Of a stretch of DNA of 64,000 bases, positions 39,509 through 52,500 are shown piece by piece (positions within the stretch are counted from its first letter, which is position 1; each line of letters opens with the position of its first letter). A program made the translations under genes and the position numbers. The notes under the pieces are model-generated. The model searched no databases and had not been told where the DNA came from. It saw nothing but the letters and a program-made list of their open reading frames with translations. Source of the stretch: Latrodectus hesperus (Eukaryota; Arthropoda; Arachnida; Araneae; Theridiidae); assembly GCA_037975125.1 (NCBI GenBank), contig CM075862.1:14231125-14295124 (forward strand), read 5' to 3'.

Positions 39509-39769
39509 AAATACCATACATTTACAAATAAGGTAATGTAGGAAGAAGGGTACACGCATCGATAGATTAAAATATTATAAAACAGTAAAATAACCACATG
39601 GTCTTTTCCTGAAATAAGAACAGTTTCAGAACGGGATGTAGCACTGCTTAAATTAACAACAAAGTTGAAGAATCACATTTATATGGTGTTATAAAATAAA
39701 CTTTAATATACTTAAATTCTTTGCAAAAGCTTTATTTAAATTTTCGAAATAAAACACAGTTTTTATGAC

Positions 39770-39990
39770 AAGTCACCAAGAGATGAAAATTTTGATAAAA
39801 GTTTCGTTCTATTCCTTTCAGCTTTACTTCAAGTCAACCAGAAACGAATATTATGATAGAAGTTTTATTCTATTCCGTTTAGATTTACTTCAAGTCAAGC
39901 AGAGAAAAGTATCTTGATAGAAGCTTCATTTTATTATGTGCAGCTTTATTTCAAGTCAGCCAGAAATGAACATACAATTTTAATTTTATT
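39770..39990 (+). repeat. minisatellite, 61-bp unit, about 4 copies
   Basis: AAGTCA(A/G)CCAGAAA-like cores recur at 39770, 39831, 39892 and 39953, exactly 61 bp apart, each followed by GATAGAAGTTTTATTCTATT-like sequence. Confidence 0.85.
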
Positions 39991-41837
39991 CTATGAAGTC
40001 GTTCTGAATACAAATCTGGACAAAAATTTGGTGGGCACACAGATTAGGAATTTTATTCGTACAGTTAATAAAATTCTTTGCATTGTACTTTACGTTTCTG
40101 TATCATATTTTTTTAAAACTTTTTTGTTCATAAATTCTTATTGATATTAAATGGATGAAAAAATTGCTTTGAATTTTGAAATGAAAACAAGAGTGGAGAG
40201 TATGCCTGATCAGTTTTGATTATAATTCTTTAACACTTCTTCTACACATTACACATGGGTTGCTACTTTTTACATTCTTACAAACAGTAATAAAATACAT
40301 GCTACTGAAAAACCAAAAGAAAAATATTTCTTTTAACAGTTTCATAATCCTGTTGTTCGAGCTCTAATGGTTCATTAGCTTTTCCCTTTAAATAGCGTTG
40401 AAAACAACACAATTGAAAAATTATACAAATTTTGAAAATGCGTTTAAATGTAAATTTAATATTATTTTTCAAAAACACCAATTGCATCGTTGAATCCGCA
40501 AAAATGTACACAGTAAAAAATGAAAACTCGTACCAAAACAAAATCGAGATCCAGAAAGTCAAAATTACTAAAGTTGCCAGATATAAACCAACATAGCTAA
40601 AAATATTTTTCCAAATTGGCGCGAAAAGCTGAAAGACACCCTAAAGTATAAGCCACCCAAAACGCATTCCTCAAGAAATAAGAATTCTTATTTCAGTATA
40701 AATTATTTTGTATTTTTGAGTTGAGTTTAAGATGTTTTAAAGAAATAATAACCAAATTAATTAAGAAAACTAAAAATTGTTGATGAGAATTCTACCACAT
40801 TTTTTACCACACTGTACACACTGCGAAAAGGAGGAAACGGAAGCTAGAAAGATCTTTTTATAAATGAAGCTTCCAAAAATTCTTTTCGCATCTGAAATTT
40901 TCATTTCCTTCAAATACATTTCTCTAGCGACGTTTGGTTATTTTCTCTGTTAACTGCTTTTTTAACTACTTTATCATATTTTAAAATTTTATTTCAGCAC
41001 AATATTTTACTTATTTTTGTGGTGATAATTTCTTTACGCTTACTTGTGAATTTAAACCAAGATAAGAAAAATAGTAATAAAAGTACAGAAAAATTTAGAA
41101 ACGCATGAAATTTATTTTGTGAAATATAGGCCATGTTAGAAATAAACTAATTGTGTGATAGTCTGAAGCCACACACACACACAATAGTAATTCAAAAGGA
41201 AAGACAAACAATATATAGTACTTAATCTTCAAATATATATGTACTCTTACTGATTAATTTCAAGTAAAAATATAAAAAAATTAAATTTTAATTTTAAAAT
41301 TTACCAGATATGTTGGATAAATTAAGATAACTCAAAATTATTTACTGATAAAGCAAATATAACATTACAAGCCTAATTAGACTTATGATTTTCACTTATA
41401 TAGAAATAAATTTGGCGAGAAGAATTGTAATTAAAAAATTTTCAACAAAATACGTGTTAGATGTTTGAATATGATGTAAAATAAACCAGTAATAAGCGAA
41501 TAAAATAATTTCTGCCTCAATAGTTTGATCAGTTGAAGCAGAACAAATTGCGAAAAAGGAACAATTTAAAATTTTGAGGAAATTTGGATTCCTATTTTAG
41601 AAACTTAAATAAGCAATCTTTGCTTCATATTTGGTCCTTATTTAGCTTTGACTGCAGTATGAATTAATTATCATAAGTGAATACAACTGTCAAAAGAAAT
41701 ATCACCCAACATATCTCGTAAAGAATTATTTTCACAAATTATCAGAATTTAACTCGACATAAAAACAGCATGAACATTTCTATTCTAGACATTATTGTTC
41801 TAGAAAGAAGCCATCTCAACTCATCTTCAAGTGTGAT
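39991..41837. other. AT-rich non-genic DNA
   Basis: I see no supported gene. The 86-codon minus frame at 40302-40562 has no domain. A (CA)n run is at 41170-41182. Confidence 0.5.
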
Positions 41838-42262
41838 CAGGTGAATAATTATCGAGTGATCAGATCAGAACAAAAGTTATCGAATGAATAGTATAGATGA
41901 ATAGTTATCGAAAGGGCAAATCACAGAACAAATATTATCTATTGATTGATTAATAGTTTTCGAATGACCAGATCAAGATCAATAGTTATCAAATGAGTAA
42001 CATAGATGAATGATTATCGAGTAATCAATCAGATCAATAGTTATCAAATGAGTAACACAGATGAATGATTTTTGAGTAATCAATCAGATCAATAGTTATC
42101 AAATGAGTAACATGGATGAATGATCATCGAGTAACCAATCAGATCAATAATTAGGAAATGAATATGTACGATGAATAGTTATCAAATGATTAGGTCAGGT
42201 TAATAGTTATCGAATAAATAACAGAAATGTATAGTTACCAAATAATCAGATCAGGTCAATAA
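41838..42262 (+). repeat. minisatellite, 55-bp unit, about 8 copies
   Basis: AATAGTTATCAAATGAGTAA recurs at 41981, 42036 and 42091, with a variant at 42146, exactly 55 bp apart. Each is followed by a GATGAATGATTATCGAGTAA-like block. More diverged units extend the array at both ends. The central three units are nearly identical, suggesting recent homogenisation. Confidence 0.9.
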
Positions 42263-42807
42263 CACAGGCTAAATAGCACATATGAGACCCATGAATGATG
42301 CACATATGAGACACATGAGACCTATAAAAATTAAATGCATAAATAGAAATGTTTTTTAACACAAGTCTATATTCATGCTCAATTCTAATTTGTTTTCTCT
42401 TCATTTCAGTATGCAAACAATTAATACTAATTCATCAAGAAATACTATGCACATTTCACAAATATAATCATAACTCATGTTTGTTTTCTATTTCCCTACA
42501 AAAAATAAACAGACAATTTCGTCCGCGAGGATCTAATGACATTATACGCAAATATCTAATTGATATGGAGCCTTATAAAAATAATACTTTGAAGCAATAA
42601 AAAAACTGTTACATTTAAATTTGACCGAAAAACTTAAAATTGAAATGTTGTCAAATAATCCAAATTATTCAGCCCTTATGATGGGCTAACAATCAACCAA
42701 AAATCATGAAGCCTCAACTAACTGTATTTTAATTTTAATTTTCTTTAATAAGTATTTCTGTGGCAACAGAGATTATAAATCGAATGATTTGATATTTTCT
42801 GAATTTT
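42263..42807. other. AT-rich non-genic DNA
   Basis: CACATATGAGAC is repeated at 42276 and 42301 at the edge of the minisatellite. The 83-codon frame at 42349-42600 has no recognised domain. Confidence 0.4.
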
Positions 42808-42965
42808 CTGAGTTAATCGCTTGAGAGCGTAGGAGTGTGGGTTCCCACCGTGGCCCTGGGTGTTTTCTTCATTATTCTTCTGTGGTTGTACATCTGTCAT
42901 TGTGCTATTTGTTTTATTATCGACGAAGACTTACAAGCGGATCTCAAGAATCAAGCATACAAATC
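42808..42965 (+). mobile_element. possible short SINE fragment
   Basis: GAGCGTAGGAGTGTGGGTTCCCACCGTGGC resembles the 3' half of a tRNA (a B-box-like GTGGGTTCCCACC), split here as GAGCGTAGGAGTG then GGGTTCCCACC. A body and an AT-rich tail (TAATGTAATAAAATAATA) follow. The A box is not convincing, and there is no second copy or target duplication. Confidence 0.3.
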
Positions 42966-43439
42966 TAAATATATGTAATGTAATAAAATAATATAATAAT
43001 AATTTTCTGAGTGGTTCTGTGTATACTTTTACTCTGCTTCACCTCTTGGCATTTTCTACGTGTTAATAAATTTAGTTTGCCCTGTTTCTGTTTAAATAGG
43101 CATGTTTTTCATACCTTAAGATTACACTACCAACCATGCAGATTCAAAATGAATGCTTGATTTGAATGCTATACCACTAGAATAAAATTAAGTAAAGTGC
43201 CCTTTCAACTGATAAGTTTGATATTGACATAATTGGTTTAATCGATAGATGTAAAAAAAATCAAAATCCAAAGGGAAAGTAACCCAGAATCGGAACTCTT
43301 CATCTTCTATGCACCAATCAAATTATTGATGCATTTTAAATTCTTGGTAATCTATGATTTATTCAGTTTTTATACATCAGCATTTGACTCTACTGTTAAA
43401 TTTAATTTTGTTACGATTAAACAACTCATTGGAAATTAT

Positions 43440-43473
43440 GGCACAGATGCCACATAATCCAGGATGTCAAAAG
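43440..43473 (+). mobile_element. Mutator-type MITE, terminal fragment
   Basis: GGCACAGATGCCACATAATC then CAGGATG matches the left terminus of the MITE at 30424. The rest of the element is missing. Confidence 0.7.
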
Positions 43474-43659
43474 AGGGATGTAATTCATAAATGCTAAAGG
43501 ATAATTATTACTACATAATACAGGTTGTAGCAAGGAAATTCGTTGATTTAAAAATCAAATAATAACAAAAAAATAATGTAAATTTAGAAACGTTTTTTTC
43601 TCATATTGGACAAAAATGAAAGTTTCTAATTACGTAGTTTTAAACATGTAACATGGTAG

Positions 43660-43697
43660 ATATTTTCCTCACAAGCAACAACGTGTGAGGAAAATAT
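43660..43697. repeat. perfect 13-bp hairpin
   Basis: ATATTTTCCTCAC (43660-43672) and GTGAGGAAAATAT (43685-43697) are exactly complementary with a 12-base loop. It lies just beyond the C-terminal end of the mariner-like pseudogene and could be its collapsed terminal repeat. Confidence 0.7.
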
Positions 43698-43724
43698 GTA
43701 TGTTCACAACCCTAACACTACTGC

Positions 43725-44640
43725 AGTCGTTTTCTGAAATTCTCATGCATTCCACCAAACATGCCTTCTGGTATTCTGGCAATTTCATCCTCATGCTAAG
43801 TCCGTTGAGCGACTGGGTCAGCTGAGATTCACCATTTCATAGATAAGCCTTCCAGAAATTTTGCCACGAAAAATTCATTGTAATGCCCGCTGTGTGTGCA
43901 ATTCTTGTTGAAACGAGGTATCCTGTAATTGCTTGGCCTCAAGCCGGCTGGAAAAAACTCTTGAAGCATATTTAAGTAACGATACTAATTAAGTTACAGC
44001 ACAACAATTTTCCTGGAAAAATTAATGGCTACTTGTGACATGGCACTTTACACAGTGACGCATTCTGTGAGTACGTACATACATAACTGTGTGGGGAGAC
44101 CCCGGACTATACCTTAAGGTTAACGAGTGCCGTCTCCCCACACCTAATGTGCTCCACAATTCTGAGTACAAATGTCTGTTGAAAATTTTCCTAGAGTGAA
44201 TTTCGCTCCAGTTCCGCATATTCTGTTTGTTTACACATTCACTGAGGTGATGACCACTGATGTGCCTCTTCAGAAAAGAACAAATTTGCGTCATGGAGTA
44301 TGACTGCAAGCATATCTTCGCGTTACACAATCCGCACGGACAATTGCGGGACTACGCAAGTTTTATGCGGGTGAAAGTTCAGTTAATTATGAAAAATCTG
44401 GTGGAGAGAATGTCTTAATGCTTAGAGCAGGTGCTTGTTTCTCAGCTGAGCATTTCGAATCTTACAATACTGCTACTTCAACTCGTAACGTTTTGTTACT
44501 TTTTACTTTTTGTGGTGTTGTAACGCCTTTATTAGATCTTCTTCGTACAGATGGCACATTCCTTATTACTCTGAATGTATTTACCCAACTCACAATTGAT
44601 TGCTGTCCAGGAACACGTTAGCGTGGAGGAATTCAGAATT
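43725..44640 (-). pseudogene. mariner-like transposase fossil
   Basis: In minus-strand order, a helix-turn-helix region reads VPGQQSIVSWVNTFRVIRNV then RRRSNKGVTTP. The first catalytic block reads DANLFFSEEAHQW, where FxSDEA is expected, so the first catalytic Asp appears as Glu. Then comes VNKQNMRNWSEIHSRKIFNR, matching the VNKQNxRYWSExNPR block seen downstream of that Asp in mariner-like proteins. The C-terminus reads EDEIARIPEGMF then HENFRKRLQ. Frames change several times and in-frame stops are present. A 55-bp foldback sits in the middle (44089-44143). It is dead, and its terminal repeats are not identified. Confidence 0.68.
44089..44143. mobile_element. 55-bp foldback insertion
   Basis: GTGTGGGGAGAC (44089-44100) is perfectly inverted as GTCTCCCCACAC (44132-44143), with a CCTTAAGG palindrome between. 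It interrupts the mariner-like reading just after the VNKQN block. The GC-rich arms differ from the surroundings, so it may be a tiny inverted-repeat insertion. Confidence 0.45.
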
Positions 44641-44837
44641 GCAAACGAAAAGCAAGCTCCACTATAATAATCGAATGGGAATTCGAGAAATAGACTTCAA
44701 CATGAAATGAGTGCTCCTCACCTGTCCATTGCATTATGGCAAATGAATGCAAACCTCCAGTTGGTCACATTAAACCACACCCACTCTCCCCTCTCTTCTA
44801 TCAGCAATATCCCACAGTGTGAATTTTAAAAGCAATT

Positions 44838-45078
44838 GGTAGAGATGCCATATAATCCAGGATGCTAAATTCTGAGTTTGGTGATTTTTTTATGTATATG
44901 GCAACCTGGTTTTTATTATATCATAGATATGGAGACCTATAAAAATTACGCTGAAAATTCTATTTGGCAACCCTAGTATTTATGTCATAGCTAACGTCAC
45001 AATATGTCATTTTGACAGCATTTCTTCATCGCCAAAAAATTCAGAATTTGGCATCCTGGATTACAATATATCTGGGCC
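44838..45078. mobile_element. Mutator-type MITE, copy 2
   Basis: This 241-bp element starts GGTAGAGATGCCATATAATC and ends in the inverse of GGCCCAGATATATTGTAATC. It shares GATGCTAAATTCTGAGTTTG and its inverse, ATTTGGCAACCCTAGTATTT, and TATGGAGACCTATAAAAATT-like blocks with copies 1 and 3. Its 9-bp flanks agree at only 5 positions, so this is the oldest copy. Confidence 0.8.
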
Positions 45079-45757
45079 AGAATTATTTTAGTCTTTCTTT
45101 GGATACACAATTCTTTCTCATCTTATTTACATGAGAGGTTTTTTAGAAGCGCTTTCATCAAGGACATAAAGAAAACAAATAAAATTGCCTATGCGTACGC
45201 TTGCCACACTTGCCGATCAACAAAATCAAGGTTTACTAACGTGAGGTGAAGTAAAACAAAAATTAAATTCGATTTTATAAATGACAAAAAGTCTAAAAAT
45301 AATTAACTGTGAAGTTATATTTAGGATAATTACTTTGTAATTTTCATTTCTGTACTCTATGAAAATTGAAAAACTATAGAAGATTGATGGTCTGCTAATA
45401 AAAATAATATTGCCATTGAAATGACTAATGTATCGCCAGTCGCGACCACACAAGATGCGAACAGTTAAAGGCTTGATGAATTGCAGAATTAATATCGGAT
45501 TAGCTTGTGAGTGAAGATTTCTACAAGATTAAAACAACAACAATCTAAACAATGAAAATTATATGTAAATATTGTTCAATTTTTTCTTCATTCTAAATGT
45601 TTTTGCTTACATAACTAACTTACAAATACTAGCATGTAAGAAATAAAATGTTTAAATTTACATTCTTGTGCCATTTATTATTACAACGGGTTTAGTTCCT
45701 AATAAGCAATCACTTATTGAAAACATTGAAAATAAAGTACCCTCTAAGGTTATGTAC
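45079..45757. other. AT-rich non-genic DNA
   Basis: I see no gene or repeat. Confidence 0.45.
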
Positions 45758-45838
45758 CCTTGAATAACCGCGACGCTGGAACTCACTCCCTCCCGATGAG
45801 GAGAACCACCCCCTAACCAACTATGCCATCGTGGCCTC
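45758..45838 (-). mobile_element. SINE family C, head fragment
   Basis: On the minus strand GGCCACGATGGCATAGTTGG then TTAGGGGGTGG matches the head of the SINE at 5660-5962. The B-box region is mutated (GAGTTCCAGCGTC). Only the tRNA-like head remains. Confidence 0.7.
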
Positions 45839-46912
45839 TATTTGACGACTCTCACAAAACCATAAAATCTCCAATTAAACTCATATAATTGAAATCCTCA
45901 TTATGTGTTTCTATCGAATTTTAAGTAGAATTCCAGAAAGGTATGAAAATATTCACACCGTTCAGGAATTTTACTCGTTACAAGAATGGAGGTGAGTGAC
46001 TCGTTACTTTTTTTAAATTGCCATTTTTATGAGTAACCTATAATGGTGCAGAGAATATATGTACGCGGCATTGACTATTTCTGCATTTCCTTAAAACTAG
46101 TTTTTATAAATTACATACTTTTTTAGAAACATATTACGTTACTATTTTTTTAGAAAGAAATAGTGTTTTTGATCCTTTATTTCTTTATTTTAATTATTTT
46201 CCTCTCGTTTACGTTGTCATGCAAACATATAAGTTTCAAAGTTCAGGCATAGTAATATATCAAAAACTGATTATTGATTTGTAATAACCCTGTACTATAT
46301 CCAATATATTTTTGTCATTTTTCTTGTAAGTTTTGTACTTCTTAAAAATTTTTAAGAAAATTATAGACTATATTTTATTTTTTCAAACTCTATTTTCAAA
46401 AACATTTACTCGCTTTATTCTGAAAAATTCCAAAGTATATTACGAATTCCATTTCCTTCCTCGATACGTTGGTGAATTTTCTTGCCTCATTTACTTCTTC
46501 CAAGCAGCATCTGCTGGTTCTTTCTTACTACATAAAGCTGCTACGTATGATTTAGAATGTGTACATTTTCATGCGATTTGCAGTTGTTAGTCAGATTAAT
46601 CAAGGCATGTTTAGATAAACTTTAAAATGTAGGTAATTTTTCACTTTTGATTGATGAAAAAAATTTTTACTATGAATAAGATTAATCTAATATTATTTAT
46701 TTTAATTTCCAGTTATATTATAATAAACAATATACGTTTTTAAAATGTCTTCCACTTAATTAATGCAAACCAATAAAATTCGTGTTTTCTAAGAATTTTT
46801 TACATTTTTTCAGTTTGCATTTAACTTTATGAGATCAAGTAGAAATAAAACCAGCAGGACTAATTTTTATTTTTTTCATATATCATCACACATTTTATTC
46901 TTTTTTCATATA
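45839..46912. other. AT-rich non-genic DNA
   Basis: I see no supported gene. The 85-codon frame at 46333-46590 (+) ends in a Cys/His-containing tail but has no recognised motif. Confidence 0.4.
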
Positions 46913-48264
46913 CACTGCTGGCCACCCAAATTGCAACACCAAGAATGACAAGAGATATCACAAGAAAATTTATTTTGTAATTAACATGTTGACCAAGTAT
47001 CAAATGATTAAATTTATGGACTTTTGGGAAGTGTGGTTCCTGCCAAAATCAGTAGCCAGAGTAGTAGTCATTGTTGGAGATCACCACTACCACATTCCTC
47101 GACATTGATTCAAATATACTTTGGATGTGTTCTTGAGGTTCAGCAGACCACACGTTGCTAAAGTTGATCTGGTGTGGCAGCTGGGGATGCAATCTAGGTG
47201 AATCGTTCAGCAACCATGGACCGCATGTTTTCTATCGGTAAAAAATCTGGAGAGGGAGCGTACCAGAGAAGCAATTCTATCTGGCCATTGATGAAGAACC
47301 CTTGAATAATGTGTGCCACGTGTGGTCACGCATTATCCTGTTGAAATATGGCTGTTGGCAAATCCTGAATGTAAGAAAGAACAATTGGCTCCAACACCTC
47401 AGATGTAGCACTGACTGCTTAAAGTACTGGAGGAGTACGAGAGTGATATCAAATACCGCCCCATACCATAATACCCGGTGCAGGACCAGCGTGGCGGTGC
47501 ACAGTGCAGGCAGTTGTTCAGCATCCTCTCTCCGCGATGTCTCCAGACTCGAATGGGTCCATCGTGGTGTTGCAGACAGAAGCGTGACTCGTCAGTAATA
47601 ACAATTTTACTCCATTCTGCCGTCTACATCTTTCTTTCATCGCACCATTTGCGGTGGAGATGTCTGTGGTTCTGTGTGAAGAGTAGACGAAGCAATGAAC
47701 GTGTTGCGGACAGACCATTCTGCCGTAAACGACGTCGAATGGTACGTGCAGATACTGGATGATGCGTTGCAGAGTGAATGTGCTGTGGTAATGGTTCGTG
47801 ATGTGGCTGAGCGATCCATCATTGCCATCCGCACAATTTGTCTGTCATCACGTGAAGTGGTGCACTGAGGTGGATGCGATCGATCATATCCTGCTGCATC
47901 CAAGGATTACATATCCGCATCACAGTTGTTAGGTTTCGTCCAACACGACTATCGGTTTCTCTGAAAGATAATCCACAATCTCTGTAGGCCACTATCCTTC
48001 CTCTTTCGAACTCGGATACTTGATTGAAAAATGATCGCTGTTTTCTACAAGGCATAATTAATCTTAAAAGAAAATGCCAAATTTGAAATTGTTGAAATCT
48101 CCAAGCCTTAAATAGCACTTTGATGGGGCGCCACAGGCGCGCGTGATGTGTGTCTGGCTGAAATTCTAATCATTTGCATATCTCACCTCCACTAATGCAT
48201 GTCGTAAATTCCATGTTATTTGCATGCTTCCTTCAGGTTGTTGCATTTACCGTGGCCTGCAGTG
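46913..48264 (-). mobile_element. Tc1-like DNA transposon, 1,352 bp, degenerate
   Basis: Both ends are visible. The left end CACTGCTGGCCACCCAAATT and the inverse of the right end, CACTGCAGGCCACGGTAAAT, form terminal inverted repeats. TA flanks both sides (46911-46912, 48265-48266). The transposase lies on the minus strand and is broken. The insertion lies in sequence rich in TATCATCATTTTATT repeats that continue at 48265-48365. Confidence 0.9.
47050..48055 (-). pseudogene. Tc1-like transposase, frame-shifted
   Basis: The start is ATG at 48053-48055, preceded by an open run to 48118 that is probably UTR. The N-terminus begins MPCRKQRSFFNQVSEFERGR and includes a helix-turn-helix segment (LSFRETDSRVGRNLTTVMRI) for terminal-repeat binding. 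After frameshifts, SHPPQCTTSRDDRQIVRMA follows. The first catalytic block, ITDESRFCLQHHDGPIRVW, is near 47550-47600 with the Asp intact. The second Asp and the final acidic residue lie in the eroded region below 47400, and I could not place them. At least two frameshifts make it inactive. Confidence 0.8.
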
Positions 48265-48427
48265 TATCATCATTTTATTCTTTCTTATATATCATTTTAT
48301 TCTTGTTTTAGATATCATCATTTTATTATTTTTTATATATCATCATTTTATATTTTTATTCTTGTATCAGTTACAAAACTCCTTTTTAGCATCGCTATTT
48401 TTATTTTATTATCAAATTTTTGTATGA

Positions 48428-48786
48428 GGCCATTGTAGCCAAGTGGTTAGGACATCAGCCTTCCATTCGGAAGGGCTAGGTTTGATTTCCAATGTCGCCA
48501 AAGACCCACCGAGTACATGCGATATACGTACTTGTTAAATCTGTGGAATCGAAAGTCCTGTAGTCGGACGTTGAGCAGTTACCATGGGTGTAATGGACAG
48601 ATCACTATCAAAATTGAGAAAGTGGATCTTCTGATGGTGCCATCTATTGGAGGAGTTTAGAGCAAAGTCTTACTTTCATATTCGTGGTGCTCTAGTTAAG
48701 CAAAAGACGCATTTTACTAACTTAAATTCCCATAGCGAGCTTGACTTGTCCAAGTGTCATAAGTCACAGCAACAATTTTATTGTTC
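48428..48786 (+). mobile_element. SINE family A, near full-length
   Basis: The tRNA-derived head contains an A box (TAGCCAAGTGG) and a decayed B box (GGTTTGATTTCC). Then come CCACCGAGTACATGCGATAT, GAGCAGTTACCATGG, GATGGTGCCATCTATTGG, TAGAGCAAAGTCTTACTTTC and the tail CTTGTCCAAGTGTCATAAG with CAGCAACAA. It is non-coding and has no clear target duplication. Confidence 0.85.
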
Positions 48787-48984
48787 ATTTATGTAATTTT
48801 TTCGTACACATTTGATTTTAAAATATACAGTGCCTTTACCTTCGGTAACATATGATAACCATGGCAGTATCATTTTTAAAATTGAATCGAGTCAATTAAT
48901 ATTTTAGTTCCTTTTATAAATTAAATAATTTAAAATCGATGCATGAAGCATTTCTCTTTCTAAAGCAAGAGATAGATTTCTAAA

Positions 48985-49165
48985 TCATCATTATCAGCAT
49001 TGGCATGACAGCCCTTTGTGGGCCTTGGCCTTCTTCATAAGTCTCTGCCATTCCACCCCTTTTCTAAAAATCGACCTCCAGTTCTTGACTTTAAGTATGT
49101 TGAAGTCTTCTTCCAGGCAATCCTTCCATCTCTTTTTGGGTCTTCCTCTTATTAGGTCTTAGATT
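48985..49165 (-). mobile_element. LINE fragment: reverse transcriptase C-terminus
   Basis: The minus strand reads RGRPKKRWKDCLEEDFNIL, then KVKNWRSIFRKGVEWQRLMK, then KAKAHKGLSCQC and a stop, all in one frame. This is the characteristic tail of animal endonuclease-reverse transcriptase proteins. The rest of the LINE is missing, so it is a 5'-truncated copy of the family also seen at 9860 and 49400. Confidence 0.8.
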
Positions 49166-49399
49166 TCTAAATATCATTACCATTTCTAATTGCATCATCT
49201 GCGGAAGGGAAAAATGCTCTCTCTTCAAGAATTCGCAATTGTAAATTGCCATACATACAGCGATTAATGATTCTAGCTTAAAATAACCAATGTTGGCAAT
49301 TTTTAAGAATTTTTACAATTCTGAATATCTTAAAATAATTGTCAGATGTATGGATTCTATCACATAGGGCCTTTTTTTGGCCTATGCTTTAAATCTAGG

Positions 49400-49890
49400 T
49401 TTCTTTTTAGAAATACAAAGTTCACAAAGCCCTTGTGAGGCCTGTTTTAACATTTGCCTGCACTATGATTAAGTTGGAGGAAAATATTGTTGCGGTATTT
49501 GAAACGAAGATTTTCAGGGGCATTCTTGGTGGTGAAGATGAGAACAATAACTGGAGAAGAAAATTTAACTCAGAATTATATAAAATATATAAAAAACATT
49601 CAGAGATTTATATAGGATATATTAACTATTTGATATTGTTAAGTATGTAAAATTAAATAGAAGGAACTAGATGGCTTTTGTGCTTCGAAAACCGGATGGG
49701 AACACTATGATAAAGGTTCGAAAATTTAGAAGAACATTCGAACTAGAAAGCGAGGAAGACCACTGTGAAGATGGGCTGACTTGGTAGAGTCAGATTTTCT
49801 TGCAGTTAATGAGAAGAATTGGAGGTTCAAGATTTTTCAGGGGTCATCAAGGAGAAATCTTCAGAGGAAGGCATTGGCTCACACTGGAAT
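49400..49890 (+). mobile_element. LINE fragment: thumb and C-terminus of a reverse transcriptase
   Basis: From about 49405 the frame reads FRNTKVHKALVRPVLTFACT, then VFETKIFRGILGG, then ENNNWRRKFNSELYKIY. This corresponds to the LYKxLIRPVLTYG...FERKILRRIFGP...WRxRxNxELYxLY region after the polymerase core of non-LTR reverse transcriptases. After a gap and frameshift it continues as TRKRGRPL then RWADLVESDFLAVNEKNWRF, and ends KALAHTGISCQL before a stop. Lesions include the stop at 49650. It lies back to back with the minus-strand fragment at 48985. Confidence 0.78.
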
Positions 49891-50774
49891 ATCTTGTCAA
49901 TTATGATGATGTATGGATTCTACTAATGCATGTTTTTATTTTAATTGTTTCATTAATTTATATACAATCCATTAACATCAATTCTAGAGACCTTTCAATT
50001 TTTTATAAGAGCTCCTTTTTTTACATTTTTTGATTAATGATGACAATGATATTTTTAAATATAATATTTGCATAAATAAATTCTACATCTGATTTTTCAA
50101 ATAAGGAGAAAAAAATTTAATTTTAAATTCTTTTGAATAAAATTTAGATAAATTGGACATAAAATCCATTTAAAATTAATCTTTACTCTATTCGAATACA
50201 TGCGTATAATTTAAATTGATAAAATTTAAAAATTTGAATTATTATCCACTTAGAAATTATTAGTAAAATCCTTTATCATAATGATATAGTTCAGTATATC
50301 TAAACTATTAACCTTATTCTAACAACAAGTGTACTAAAGTCTACCTCTTCAAATTTTTCAAAACCTTTTTCTGAATTACTTTGATATAGGACTAGATTTC
50401 CAACATGAGCTCCAATCTGTCTTCAAAGTATCGATAGACACATATTTTACATTTTGAATACAATCGTTTTTTAGATGATATGTATTGAGGACAATTCTTT
50501 CCGCGTCTCCTGTCTCTATCCAGTTATTTCACAAAATATTTATTGGTTTTCTTTTAGAATCCATTTCCAACACATCAAAATGTTGGTAAACTTCGTCTTT
50601 CATGCCGAAGTCATCCGCGCGTGAAAGTGAAGAGTAGAACAATCGCGTTTTTATTTACAATAATTTTTTATTACGTTCCTAGACAACTTTTTGAGAGGAG
50701 AAAAGAAATAATTCACGCATTCTGACATCATGCAGTTTGTAGTGTTCTTACCAAACGACTTTTTTAAGAAAAGA
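49891..50774. other. AT-rich non-genic DNA
   Basis: I see no gene. A diverged direct repeat of about 77 bp begins near 50685 (ACATCATGCAGTTTGT) and recurs near 50797 (GCGTCATGAAGTTTGT). Confidence 0.45.
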
Positions 50775-51020
50775 AACTGTAAACCACTAGTCTTAGCGTC
50801 ATGAAGTTTGTTCTGTGTTCTCCACGCCATCCTATGAGCTTCAGAATCTGTATGCTCATTAAATATGCATTTTTAATTTAAACTTTTCCCCCCATTTATA
50901 TTCATTTGTATACGCCATAAACTGTTATTTAATTTTATAACTCTTCTAAGACATTTTCATCCTTCAAAAAATCAATTGCGCACTTCTACTAAAATATTTC
51001 TTTTTTTGTACCTATGATAT
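50775..51020 (+). repeat. left copy of a local direct duplication
   Basis: AACTGTAAACC, then ATGAGCTTCAGAATCTGT, CATTAAATATGCATTTTTAA and CATTTATATTCATT match 52303-52500 in the same order and orientation. The right copy lacks about 50 bp near the start. The offset is about 1.53 kb, and the space between holds (TA)n tracts and a mariner-like element. Confidence 0.8.
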
Positions 51021-51249
51021 TTTGAACGAAAAAGCTATACATTTTAAAGGAAGTATATTTTGATTACTTCCTTCATAGCATAATCACTTTATTTCATTTC
51101 AAAAAATGATTTCTAAATTGTTCCCTTTCTGAAGACTCTTTTTCCAATAATATAATAACATCAAAAATATTTCTAATCTTATAAATATAAGTAAAAATAT
51201 AAGTAGTAATATTTAAAATCCATTATAAATTCGTTCAGAAATTTTCTTA

Positions 51250-51252
<3 letters not shown>

Positions 51253-51299
<47 letters not shown>
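51253..51299. repeat. (TA)n microsatellite, left of the mariner-like element
   Basis: Uninterrupted alternating AT that abuts the terminal repeat at 51300. Confidence 0.95.

Positions 51300-52500
<1,201 letters not shown>

Noticed and set aside
47302..47762. Plus-strand open frames of 94-98 codons
   Set aside because: They are antisense shadows of the Tc1-like transposase on the minus strand.
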